From positions 744,001 to 808,000 of the forward strand of contig NZ_CP045393.1 in assembly GCF_009363655.1 (NCBI RefSeq): a DNA stretch of 64,000 nucleotides, written 5' to 3'. A program made the translations under genes and the position numbers. The notes beneath the pieces are model-generated. The model was not told where the DNA came from. It worked only from the letters and a program-made list of their open reading frames with translations, and made no database searches. Shown here one piece after another: positions 34,329 to 42,472 of the stretch; the first letter of the stretch is position 1; each line of letters begins with the position of its first letter. Source of the DNA: Roseovarius sp. THAF27 (GTDB taxonomy: Bacteria; Pseudomonadota; Alphaproteobacteria; Rhodobacterales; Rhodobacteraceae).

Positions 34329-34862
34329 TCATCTCACCTTGATCCGCGAGGTGTCATAGCCGTTGAAATTCAGAATTTCCGCCGCCGCCCGCAGCCGGTC
34401 CGCACCGCCTTCGGGGCGACGGTCGAGGATCCAGCCATAGCTGCCGTCAGGCGTCCCGATCGCCGCCGTGCGGAAATCGTCGTCCACCCAGACGACCCAC
34501 ATCTGCCGCGGCGCTTCGCCCTCGCGGTTCAGTTGCCAACGATTCTGCCCCAGCGGCTTTGCCATCCATATCTCGGTGTCCGTTTCGCAGTCGCCGGACA
34601 GCAGGCAAGCCTCGTTGCGGAACTCCACCGCCTGCTGGCCGCGCAGATCGGGCAGCAGCGTCACCATCGCCAAACCGCCGTCGCCGGGGAAATACCCCCG
34701 CACGAACCACGGCCCGCCCATGTCCTGCATCCCGTTGCCGCGCGTCGTGACCGACAGCGGCTGCCCCGTGTCGCGAAACGATCCCTCGCGCGAGGTGGGC
34801 CCGCCGCCGCAGCCCGCCAGCATCAGCAAGCCCATGCCTGCTCCGATCACGTGTTTCAGCAT
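34329..34862 (-). CDS. lipocalin-like lipoprotein
   Basis: Protein of 177 residues with a lipoprotein signal: hydrophobic start and lipobox LAGC. The start at 34862 follows AAAGGAG. The body resembles bacterial lipocalins (Blc type): an early G-x-W-like segment GGPWFVRGYFPGDGG, beta-strand alternation and the late motif GSYGWILDRRPEG. Its end touches the carnitine dehydrogenase start as ATGA, so it belongs to the same operon. Binding of an acyl-carnitine or other lipid-like ligand is a reasonable but untested idea. Confidence 0.7.
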   Translation of the reverse strand: MLKHVIGAGMGLLMLAGCGGGPTSREGSFRDTGQPLSVTTRGNGMQDMGGPWFVRGYFPGDGGLAMVTLLPDLRGQQAVEFRNEACLLSGDCETDTEIWMAKPLGQNRWQLNREGEAPRQMWVVWVDDDFRTAAIGTPDGSYGWILDRRPEGGADRLRAAAEILNFNGYDTSRIKVR

Positions 34863-34938
34863 CGCGTTCTCCTTTCCGCAATATCCGGATCGTCCGGGCC
34901 GTCGAACACGGCAAGACTGTCCCGGGTAAAGGAGACAC

Positions 34939-35412
34939 ATGATGAGCATACAGTTTCAACCTCTGCCGACCGATCAGGTGCGGCACCTGCGCGGAACCCT
35001 GCGCGATATCCACGACCAGCCCATCGAAGCGCTGGTATCCGACGGCACGGGAACCCCATGCCGCCATTGCCTGCGAACCGTCCCGGACGGGAAGCGCTAT
35101 CTCGTTCTGGCATGGCGCCCGTTCCAGGGATTGAACCCCTATACGGAAACCGGGCCGATCTTTCTATGTGCAGACGATTGCGACGCGGCCTCACTGGCAG
35201 ACACATTGCCGCCGATGCTGACGGCGCCGACCTATATCGTCCGGGGCTACACATCCGACGAGCGCATATGCCCGGGCACGGGTCAGGTAACCGCGACGCC
35301 GCAGATCCGAACCTACGCGGCGCGCTTGCTGGAGACCCCGAAGATCGCGTTCGTCGACCTCCGCAGCGCGTCGAACAATTGCTTCCTGTGCCGGGTCGTG
35401 CGGGCCAAATAG
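34939..35412 (+). CDS. DUF1203 family protein
   Basis: Protein of 157 residues matching DUF1203 by pattern: the start IQFQPLPTDQVRHLRG, the cysteine pair in CRHCLRTVPDGKRYLVLAWRPF, GPIFLCADDC, and the end DLRSASNNCFLCRVVRAK. Its function is unknown; the cysteine pairs suggest metal binding. The ATG at 34939, or the next at 34942, follows AAAGGAG. It lies on the opposite strand in the middle of the carnitine genes, divergent from the lipoprotein and convergent with the SDR gene. Confidence 0.8.
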   Translation: MMSIQFQPLPTDQVRHLRGTLRDIHDQPIEALVSDGTGTPCRHCLRTVPDGKRYLVLAWRPFQGLNPYTETGPIFLCADDCDAASLADTLPPMLTAPTYIVRGYTSDERICPGTGQVTATPQIRTYAARLLETPKIAFVDLRSASNNCFLCRVVRAK

Positions 35413-35421
35413 GGCGCATGA

Positions 35422-36186
35422 TCATGGCACCAGCGTTTCCGTGTGGCCGTCCACCGCCATCACCTGCCCAGAGATCTTGGACGCGCCCGACGAGGCGAGA
35501 AACAGCACCATGTCGGCCAGATCGTCCGCCGTGACCCAGCTGCGCAGGCTGACGCCCCTGACGTATTGCGCGCGCACCTCGTCCTCGGTCTTGCCGCTGG
35601 CGGCGGCCTCCATGGCCACGACCCGGTCCATCCGGTCGCCTTCCACGGCTCCGGGGGCGATGGCGTTGACGCGCACGCCCGCCGGGCCCAGCTCCATCGC
35701 CAGTGTCTTGGTCAGCCCCACCAGCGCCCACTTGGCCGAGGAATAGGGCGAGCGATAGGGATAGCCCCATTGCCCCGCCGTCGAAGTCGTCAGCACGATC
35801 AGCCCTGAGCCCTGCGCCCGCATCACCCGCGCGGCCCAGCGGCAGGTCAGGAACGACCCGTGCAGGTTGACCGCCACGCACTGCTGCCACGCGGCATAAT
35901 CGAGGTCCTCGATCAGTCCCGCCTGCCCGCCGGTCCCGGCATTGGCACACACGACGTCCGCGCCGCCCCATTCGCCTTCGACCTGACCCAGGAAAGCGTC
36001 CATCTGCGCCTCGTCGGTGACATCGGCCTGTTGCGCTATGATCGAAGGATTGGCCTCGGCCATCGCGGCCACCGCCACCGGGTCGGCGTCGCAGATCGCC
36101 ATGCGGTCGCCCGCCTCCAGAAACCGTTCGGCCAGCCGCTTGCCGATGCCCGACGCGCCGGCGGTGATGACCACGCGGCGGCTCAT
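35422..36186 (-). CDS. SDR-family oxidoreductase
   Basis: Classical short-chain dehydrogenase of 254 residues from the ATG at 36186. Seen: the cofactor motif in VVITAGASGIGKRL, where the first glycine of TGxxxGIG is alanine, then CANAG, the catalytic Ser/Tyr/Lys in STAGQWGYPYRSPYSSAK, and IAPGAVEGD. It probably oxidises or reduces a hydroxy compound with NAD(H). It lies 76 bases after the BKACE gene on the same strand and may act on carnitine or a related alcohol, but nothing in the sequence fixes the substrate. Confidence 0.85.
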   Translation of the reverse strand: MSRRVVITAGASGIGKRLAERFLEAGDRMAICDADPVAVAAMAEANPSIIAQQADVTDEAQMDAFLGQVEGEWGGADVVCANAGTGGQAGLIEDLDYAAWQQCVAVNLHGSFLTCRWAARVMRAQGSGLIVLTTSTAGQWGYPYRSPYSSAKWALVGLTKTLAMELGPAGVRVNAIAPGAVEGDRMDRVVAMEAAASGKTEDEVRAQYVRGVSLRSWVTADDLADMVLFLASSGASKISGQVMAVDGHTETLVP

Positions 36187-36262
36187 GGACGGGTATCCCG
36201 ACACGCGCAGATGACACCGACGCGATGCAACCGGGATACCGACGCGATACCGACAGCCATTT

Positions 36263-37174
36263 TTAGACCGGCGCCCGCTTGGTCAGGCCCAGCTTCTTGC
36301 GCACGTCTTCCGGTCCGATCACGCGGGCGCCCAGCCGTTCGATGATCTCTTTCGCCCGCGCGACAAGCTGCTCGTTGGTGGCCAGCACGCCCTTGTCCAG
36401 CATCAGGTTGTCCTCCAACCCGACGCGCACGTGGCCGCCCGCCAGGACCGAGGCCGCGACATAGGGCATCTGGTTGCGCCCCAGCCCGAAGGCGCTGAAG
36501 GTCCAGTCCTGAGGCACGTTGTTGACCATCGCCATGAAGGTATTCAGGTCATCCGGCGCGCCCCACGGCACGCCCATGCACAGCTGCACCAGCGCGGGAC
36601 TGTCCAGGACGCCATCGCTAACAAGTTGTTTTGCATACCACAAATGGCCCGTGTCGAAGGCTTCGATCTCGGGCTTCACGCCCAGTTCCGTCATCATCCG
36701 GCCCATCGCCGTCAGCATGCCGGGCGTGTTGGTCATGACGTAATCGGCCTCGGCAAAGTTCATCGTGCCGCAATCCAAGGTGCAGATTTCCGGGCGGCAT
36801 TCGGCCACATGCGCCACCCGCTCGGTGGCGCCGATCATGTCGGTCGCGTCCTCTTTCAGAGGAAGCGGGTTTTCGACATTGCCGAACACCATGTCCCCGC
36901 CCATCCCCGCGGTCAGGTTCAGCACCACGTCGACCTCCGCGTCCCGGATGCGCTCGGTCACTTCGCGGAACATCTTCACATCGCGCGACGGCACCCCGGT
37001 CTCGGGATCCCGCACATGGCAATGCACAACCGCCGCACCCGCTTTCGCCGCCGCGATGGCGCTCTCGGCGATCTGCTGAGGGCTGCGCGGCACGTGCGGG
37101 CTCTTGTCCTGCGTTCCACCCGATCCGGTCACGGCACAGGTGATGAAAACCTCTCGGTTCATGGCAAGCGGCAT
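36263..37174 (-). CDS. BKACE (DUF849) enzyme, likely dehydrocarnitine cleavage
   Basis: Beta-keto acid cleavage enzyme of 303 residues from the ATG at 37174 (AAGGGAG 6 bases upstream). Seen: the zinc motif HCHVRDPETG (His51, His53), the start FITCAVTGSGGTQDKSPHVP and the late LGRNQMPYVAASVLAGGHVRVGLEDN. Family members of this subtype convert 3-dehydrocarnitine plus acetyl-CoA to betainyl-CoA plus acetoacetate, the step after carnitine 3-dehydrogenase, which is encoded 2 kb away. It is divergent from the CdhR-like activator gene. Confidence 0.88.
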   Translation of the reverse strand: MPLAMNREVFITCAVTGSGGTQDKSPHVPRSPQQIAESAIAAAKAGAAVVHCHVRDPETGVPSRDVKMFREVTERIRDAEVDVVLNLTAGMGGDMVFGNVENPLPLKEDATDMIGATERVAHVAECRPEICTLDCGTMNFAEADYVMTNTPGMLTAMGRMMTELGVKPEIEAFDTGHLWYAKQLVSDGVLDSPALVQLCMGVPWGAPDDLNTFMAMVNNVPQDWTFSAFGLGRNQMPYVAASVLAGGHVRVGLEDNLMLDKGVLATNEQLVARAKEIIERLGARVIGPEDVRKKLGLTKRAPV

Positions 37175-37215
37175 GGTGGTCTCCCTTTTCGTTAACGAGA
37201 TCATATCGCGCTGGC

Positions 37216-37245
37216 TTTGTCGCAGAGTTTGCAGTAATTGACAAA
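37216..37245. promoter_or_regulatory. candidate CdhR operator in the divergent promoter
   Basis: TTTGTC (37216-37221) and GACAAA (37240-37245) form an inverted repeat across 18 bases that contain two GCAG half-sites, 9 bases apart. It lies between the divergent BKACE and regulator starts, where a GlxA/AraC activator such as CdhR would bind. Pattern evidence only. Confidence 0.35.
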
Positions 37246-37249
37246 AATC

Positions 37250-38194
37250 ATGCCGGAATGGACAAAATCAGCGCTTGAGCCGACCCGGATCGGGTTTCTG
37301 CTGTTCGACAGGTTCTCGAACCTGTGCCTGGCCAATTGCATCGAGCCTCTGCGCGCCGCCAATACGGTCGGCCCGAAGCCGATCTTCGACTGGACGGTGC
37401 TCAGCCTTGATGGCGGCCCGTCGCGGTCCTCCAGCGACATCGAGATGATTGCGCGCGCCTCGGTGACCGCAATGCCAAAGGTCGATTACCTGTTCGTGGT
37501 GGCCAGCTACGGTCACGAGGCGCATGACAGCCCGCGCACCCGCAGGCGGTTGCGGGACGCCGTTCACCACGCCGACGTCGTCGTGGGATTGGACGCAGGC
37601 CCGTGGCTGCTGGCGTCTGCGGGGTTGTTGGATGGACGCCGGGCAACGGTGCACTGGGACCTTCTGGACGCCTTCACCGAACGGTTCCTCACCGTCGATG
37701 CCGAACAGGCGCGCGTGCTCAGGGACGGAAACGTGATCACCTGCGCAGGGGCCATGTCTGCGCTCGACCTGACCCTGGATTTGATCGCGCAGCATGCCGG
37801 CATGGCGGTCCGGCTGGATGTCGAGGCGCTGTTTCTGCACGGCGAGCCGCCCGTGGGGCGGGAAAGGACCACGCAGGTGGTCGACCCGCTGGTGCGCCGC
37901 GGCTTGCAGATGATGCGCGACACGGTCGAGAAACCGCTTTCCCTGGAAGAGCTTGCGGTGCGTTTGTCCTGCCAGCCCCGGACGCTTGACCGCCGATTCC
38001 GTGCGCGGTTGGGGGCGTCTCCGGGCAAGGTCTATCGACATCTGCGCCTGGCCGCCGCGCGCAAACTGATCGAGGACAGCACGCTCGGCATTGCCGAAAT
38101 CGCCATTCGCTGCGGGTACGACTCGCCGTCCTCCATGACCCGTGCCATCCGGCGACAATATGGCACTACGCCGCGAATGCTGCGATCCCATTGA
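37250..38194 (+). CDS. GlxA-family AraC regulator, CdhR-like
   Basis: Regulator of 314 residues from the ATG at 37250 (an in-frame TTG at 37238 is less likely). Seen: an N-terminal DJ-1/PfpI-like domain (FLLFDRFSNLCLANCIEPLRAAN, VVASYGHEA, TCAGAMSALDLTLDLI) and a C-terminal AraC helix-turn-helix pair (LSLEELAVRLSCQPRTLDRRF and IAEIAIRCGYDSPSSMTRAIRRQYG). CdhR of Pseudomonas has this architecture and activates carnitine degradation genes. Divergence from the BKACE gene supports the same job here. Confidence 0.85.
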   Translation: MPEWTKSALEPTRIGFLLFDRFSNLCLANCIEPLRAANTVGPKPIFDWTVLSLDGGPSRSSSDIEMIARASVTAMPKVDYLFVVASYGHEAHDSPRTRRRLRDAVHHADVVVGLDAGPWLLASAGLLDGRRATVHWDLLDAFTERFLTVDAEQARVLRDGNVITCAGAMSALDLTLDLIAQHAGMAVRLDVEALFLHGEPPVGRERTTQVVDPLVRRGLQMMRDTVEKPLSLEELAVRLSCQPRTLDRRFRARLGASPGKVYRHLRLAAARKLIEDSTLGIAEIAIRCGYDSPSSMTRAIRRQYGTTPRMLRSH

Positions 38195-38225
38195 CAGCGT
38201 AGGAGGCGCGGCTAAAGCTGCGCTG

Positions 38226-39479
38226 ATGACAGGCAAGACATGTAATGTTGCGGTGATCGGCGCCGGCATCGTGGGGGTGTCCACCGCGCTTTGGCTTGCC
38301 CGCGAAGGGCATACCGTAACCCTGATCGACAAGGCCGGTCCCGGCGAGGCGACGAGTTACGGCAACGCAGGCCTTCTGGCCTGCTCCGGGACAATGCCGG
38401 TGCCCGGCCCCGGCCTCTTGGGCAAAGCGCCGCGCATGGCACTCGATCCACGCGAACCGCTTTATATCAGGTGGCGGCACTTGCCCGCACTTGTGCCCTG
38501 GCTGATGAAATACCTGCGCCACGCGACGGCGGATGCGGCCAAGACCCGGGCGGACGCGATCCTGCCCCTGATCGGCGACAGCCTGGCCGATCACCAGGCC
38601 CTTGCGGCGGGAACCGAAGCGGAAAAATACGTCGTACCTTGCGATTATCTTTATGGATACGCGACCCGAAAGGCGTTCGATGCGGATCGCTTCACGTGGG
38701 ACATCCGCACGGAGCAGGGATTCGAGTTCTCGGTAATGGACCGGACTGCGTTGCGCGCGTACGATCCGATCTACGGCGAGGCGATCAGGTGTGCCGCCAG
38801 AATACGGCGCCACGGGCGCATTTCGGATCCGGGCGCGTACGTCAAGGCGTTGGCAAAGGCCGCCGAACGCCTCGGGGTGAAGCTGATCCACGAGGAGGTC
38901 GAAGCGATAGAACGCAGCGGTGGGCGTGTCACGGGGGTGCGCCTGGCCGGCGAAACACTGTCCGTGGACACCGCCGTAGTCGCGGCAGGCGCATGGTCCA
39001 AATCCCTGACAGAGACGCTTGGCATCGCGGTTCCCCTGCATCCCGAAAGCGGGTTTCACATAGAGCTTTGGGAGCCGTCGCAGATGCCGCGGTCGCCCTT
39101 GATGTTCGCGCCGGGCAAGTTCGTGATCACGCCGATGGACGGCAGGATCCGGCTGGCCGGAATGGTCGGCTATGGCGGGTTTGATGCGCCGCCGCCCGAG
39201 GCACCCTACCGCATGTTCATGCGACACCTGAAAGCGGCGCTGCCGGGGCTAACATGGCGCGAAACCACGCGTTGGATGGGCCATCGTCCGGCGGTCTCGG
39301 ACTCGCTTCCCTTGATCGGGGAGGTGCCGGGCGTTGCCGGCGCCTATACGGGCTTCGGCCACGATCACGTGGGGCTGACCGCCGGGCCCAAGACAGGCCG
39401 ACTGTTGGCGCAGATGATCTCGGGCGCGCGCCCGAATATCGACGTTGCCCCCTTCGCGCCGGATCGTTTCACGCGCTGA
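38226..39479 (+). CDS. FAD-dependent oxidoreductase (DadA-like)
   Basis: Flavoprotein of 417 residues in the DAO/DadA family. Seen: the dinucleotide-binding motif NVAVIGAGIVGVSTALWLAREG at the start, then GEATSYGNAGLL, and the C-terminal GAYTGFGHDHVGLTAGPKTG. It should oxidise a D-amino acid or N-methylated amino acid and pass electrons to the quinone pool. The ATG at 38226 lacks a close ribosome site; AGGAGG lies about 20 bases ahead. It follows the CdhR-like gene by 31 bases. A role on a betaine breakdown product is possible but not shown. Confidence 0.82.
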   Translation: MTGKTCNVAVIGAGIVGVSTALWLAREGHTVTLIDKAGPGEATSYGNAGLLACSGTMPVPGPGLLGKAPRMALDPREPLYIRWRHLPALVPWLMKYLRHATADAAKTRADAILPLIGDSLADHQALAAGTEAEKYVVPCDYLYGYATRKAFDADRFTWDIRTEQGFEFSVMDRTALRAYDPIYGEAIRCAARIRRHGRISDPGAYVKALAKAAERLGVKLIHEEVEAIERSGGRVTGVRLAGETLSVDTAVVAAGAWSKSLTETLGIAVPLHPESGFHIELWEPSQMPRSPLMFAPGKFVITPMDGRIRLAGMVGYGGFDAPPPEAPYRMFMRHLKAALPGLTWRETTRWMGHRPAVSDSLPLIGEVPGVAGAYTGFGHDHVGLTAGPKTGRLLAQMISGARPNIDVAPFAPDRFTR

Positions 39480-39641
39480 CCCGCCCCGGGCGCTGTGCGA
39501 ATCTGAACGCAGGTCTGTGCGGGCCGATGCGCTCGTATCGACTTTTGAAGATGCGCTCTAACTCGTAGATTGTAACAACAAGGCGCGGTCCTCGCGCCGG
39601 TTTGACGTTCCAGCGACTGCCAACAGGGATAGGAGCCAGAC

Positions 39642-40100
39642 ATGACGACATTTACGCTCAACGGAAAAGAAACCCAGATCGACGCAAGCCCGGATATGCC
39701 CCTGCTTTGGGCGCTGCGTGACGAACTGAACATGACGGGCACCAAGTACGGATGCGGTGTCGCCTCCTGCGGGGCGTGCACGGTGCATGTCGATGGCGTT
39801 CCGACGCGGTCCTGCCAGACTTACCTAGGCGACCTTGAGGGCGCGACGGTCACCACGATCGAAGGCGTGGAAAGCGAGGCCGCGAAGGCGATCCAGGAAG
39901 CATGGGTCGAACTTCAAGTGCCGCAATGCGGCTACTGCCAATCGGGGCAGATCATGTCTGCTTCGGCGCTCTTGGCCGAAACGCCCAATCCCACCGACTC
40001 AGACATCGACACGGCGATGGATGGCAACCTGTGCCGCTGCGCGTCCTATGCCCGTATCCGCAAGGCCATTCACCGGGCCGCAGAAATCATGGAGGCGTAA
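39642..40100 (+). CDS. (2Fe-2S) subunit of molybdenum hydroxylase
   Basis: Small iron-sulfur subunit of a xanthine-oxidase-family enzyme, 152 residues, closest in type to IorA of isoquinoline 1-oxidoreductase. Seen: the plant-ferredoxin cluster cysteines 38, 43, 46 and 58 ([11 protein letters not shown]) and the second cluster cysteines 96, 99, 131 and 133 ([12 protein letters not shown]). The ATG follows TAGGAG. It transfers electrons from the molybdenum subunit encoded one base downstream. The 162-base gap before it holds no other gene. Confidence 0.92.
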   Translation: MTTFTLNGKETQIDASPDMPLLWALRDELNMTGTKYGCGVASCGACTVHVDGVPTRSCQTYLGDLEGATVTTIEGVESEAAKAIQEAWVELQVPQCGYCQSGQIMSASALLAETPNPTDSDIDTAMDGNLCRCASYARIRKAIHRAAEIMEA

Positions 40101-40101
40101 G

Positions 40102-42300
40102 ATGAGACTGATCGACAAACGCGACCTGATACCCGCCACACGCGCGCTGACCACGACGCGGCGCGGATTCCTGACCCTGTCCGCCGGTGCCGCAGGTGGC
40201 CTTCTGCTGGGGGCCGCCGTGCCGGTGCGCGGTCTGGCCCAGTCCGGTGCCGAGGGCGAAATGCTGGTCACGCCCTTCGTTCATGTCATGCCCGACAACA
40301 CCGTGCTGGTGCTCAGCAAGCACCTCGACATGGGGCAGGGCACGGCCTCGGGTCTTGCCACGCTGGTGGCCGATGAACTGGATGCCTCGATGGACCAGAT
40401 CACGACGGATTTCGCGCCGTCCAACCCCGAGGTCTATGCCAACACCGCGTTTGGCGTGCAGGGCACGGGCGGGTCCACCGCCATGCCCAACTCTTGGGAG
40501 CAGTACCGCAAGGCCGGCGCAACGGTCCGGGCGATGCTGGTCAATGCGGCTGCGAGCGAATGGGGCGTCGACGCCTTAGAGATCGGTGTTTCCGACGGCA
40601 AGCTGTCGGCCGGTGAAAACAGTGCCACCTTCGGCGAACTGGCGAGCCTCGCGGCCAGTCAGCAACCGCCCGAGGACGTTGCGCTGAAGGCGCCCGAGGA
40701 TTGGGCCTATATCGGCAAGTCCTTTGCCCGCGTGGACGTGCCGCAAAAGACGCAAGGCAGTGTCGGCATGTTCGGGATCGACCAGCAGCCCGAGGGCGGG
40801 CTAGTTGCCGTCACGGCGCGCCCGCCGCGGTTCGGTGCAACCCTGGCCTCGATGGATGCAGCCGACGCAAAAGCGATGCATGGTGTGCATGACGTGCTGG
40901 AAATTCCGCAAGGCGTCGTCGTGGTGGCCGACTCCACGTGGGAAGCTATGCAAGCGCGGGACGCGCTGGCGCTGGAATGGACCGAGGGCTCTGGCGAGAC
41001 CCGGGGGACGGACACGCTTATGGAAGAGTTCCGTGCCCTTCTGGACCAGCCTGGCAACCCGGCAGAGCCAAAGGGCGCCGCCGCGGCCAAGCTGGAACAG
41101 GCGAAGACCGTCATCGAGGCGGATTACGTTTTTCCCTATCTCGCCCATGCGCCGATGGAGCCGCTGGACATGACCGTGCTCTTCGACGGCAGTTCTGCGC
41201 AGTTCTGGGGCGGCTCGCAATTGCAGACCGTGGATCACGGCACCGCGGCCTCGGTCCTCGGGCTCGAGATGGGGCAGGTGCAGGTGCACACCAAGTGGGG
41301 CGGCGGCTCGTTCGGGCGTCGTGCCACGGGGGACGCGCACCTGGTCGCCGAGGCTGCCACCATCGGCAAGGCCTGGCTGGACGCCGGGCATGACGCGCGG
41401 CCCATCAAGCTGGTCTACACCCGCGAGGACGACATCAAGGGCGGCTACTATCGCCCCATGACGATGCACCGGGTGCGTGCTGGCCTCGATGCCGACGGCA
41501 ACATCTCGGGCTGGGAGCATCGCATCGTGAGCCAGAGCATCGCCAAGGGCACGCCGTTCGAGCAATACATGGTCAAGGACGGCGTCGACGACACCACGAT
41601 CGAGGGCATTCACCCCACGCCCTACGCGATTTCCGACATTACGGTCGACGTGCACCACCCGGATGTCGGCGTGCCGGTCCTGTGGTGGCGCTCGGTCGGA
41701 CATACGCACACCGCCTATGTCATGGAAACCATGATGGACGAGCTGGCAGAAGCCGCCGGACGCGACCCGGTGGAGTTCCGCCTGGCTTACCTGGGCGAAG
41801 ATGCGCGTCTGGCGGAAGTGCTGAAACTCGCGGTCGACAAGGCCGGAGAGTCCGGGCCTGAAGGCACGCATCGTGGGATCGCCGTGCACAAGAGCTTTGG
41901 CAGCTACGTTGCCGAAGTGGCCGATGTGCGACTGCGTGAAGATGGCACGATAAAGGTCGAGAAAGTGACCTGCGGCGTGGATTGCGGCGTTCCCATCAAC
42001 CCCGACAACATCGTGGCGCAGGTCGAGGGCGCCTTGGGGTACGGTCTGTCGTCGATCCTGCGCGAGCAGGTCACGCTGACCGATGGTGAGGTGGATCAGT
42101 TCAACTTTCCCGACTACACGCCGCTGCGGATCTCGGACATGCCAGAGGTGGCGGTGCATATCGTGCCCTCGACCGAGGCGCCCACGGGTATCGGTGAACC
42201 CGGCACCCCACCCATCGGGCCGGCCGTGGCCAATGCGGTTTACAAGGCGACGGGCGAACGGGTGCGCAGCCTGCCGATGTCCCAGCACGGGCTGGCCTGA
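40102..42300 (+). CDS. molybdopterin subunit of xanthine-oxidase-family hydroxylase
   Basis: Large catalytic subunit of 732 residues (IorB/aldehyde-oxidase type). Seen: a Tat-like export signal ([16 protein letters not shown], about 18-33), so the enzyme acts in the periplasm, the molybdopterin-binding segments [14 protein letters not shown] and WGGGSFGRR, and the active-site glutamate in [17 protein letters not shown]. It hydroxylates an aldehyde or N-heterocycle; the substrate is unknown. No cytochrome subunit or maturation chaperone gene is next to it. Confidence 0.9.
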   Translation: MRLIDKRDLIPATRALTTTRRGFLTLSAGAAGGLLLGAAVPVRGLAQSGAEGEMLVTPFVHVMPDNTVLVLSKHLDMGQGTASGLATLVADELDASMDQITTDFAPSNPEVYANTAFGVQGTGGSTAMPNSWEQYRKAGATVRAMLVNAAASEWGVDALEIGVSDGKLSAGENSATFGELASLAASQQPPEDVALKAPEDWAYIGKSFARVDVPQKTQGSVGMFGIDQQPEGGLVAVTARPPRFGATLASMDAADAKAMHGVHDVLEIPQGVVVVADSTWEAMQARDALALEWTEGSGETRGTDTLMEEFRALLDQPGNPAEPKGAAAAKLEQAKTVIEADYVFPYLAHAPMEPLDMTVLFDGSSAQFWGGSQLQTVDHGTAASVLGLEMGQVQVHTKWGGGSFGRRATGDAHLVAEAATIGKAWLDAGHDARPIKLVYTREDDIKGGYYRPMTMHRVRAGLDADGNISGWEHRIVSQSIAKGTPFEQYMVKDGVDDTTIEGIHPTPYAISDITVDVHHPDVGVPVLWWRSVGHTHTAYVMETMMDELAEAAGRDPVEFRLAYLGEDARLAEVLKLAVDKAGESGPEGTHRGIAVHKSFGSYVAEVADVRLREDGTIKVEKVTCGVDCGVPINPDNIVAQVEGALGYGLSSILREQVTLTDGEVDQFNFPDYTPLRISDMPEVAVHIVPSTEAPTGIGEPGTPPIGPAVANAVYKATGERVRSLPMSQHGLA

Positions 42301-42438
42301 CGACGCCTTTCATAAAAGTACAGAAAGGGGCGGCCACGCCCAGGCCTTTGCAGTGAATGATGCAGCGCAGAGCGGAAAGCCGTTCAGGGCAACCCGATGA
42401 CAGTCAACCAGTGCCCGAAGAAATTTTCCGGCGCTGGT

Positions 42439-42455
42439 TGCGAAGAATGTTCGCA
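42439..42455. terminator. hairpin between convergent molybdenum hydroxylase and ABC-F genes
   Basis: Six-bp stem TGCGAA (42439-42444) with TTCGCA (42450-42455) and loop GAATG, in the 172-base gap between convergent genes. It lacks a T-run in either direction, so termination is uncertain. The rest of the gap shows no gene. Confidence 0.35.
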
Positions 42456-42472
42456 GAGCGGGCGAAGCGGCG

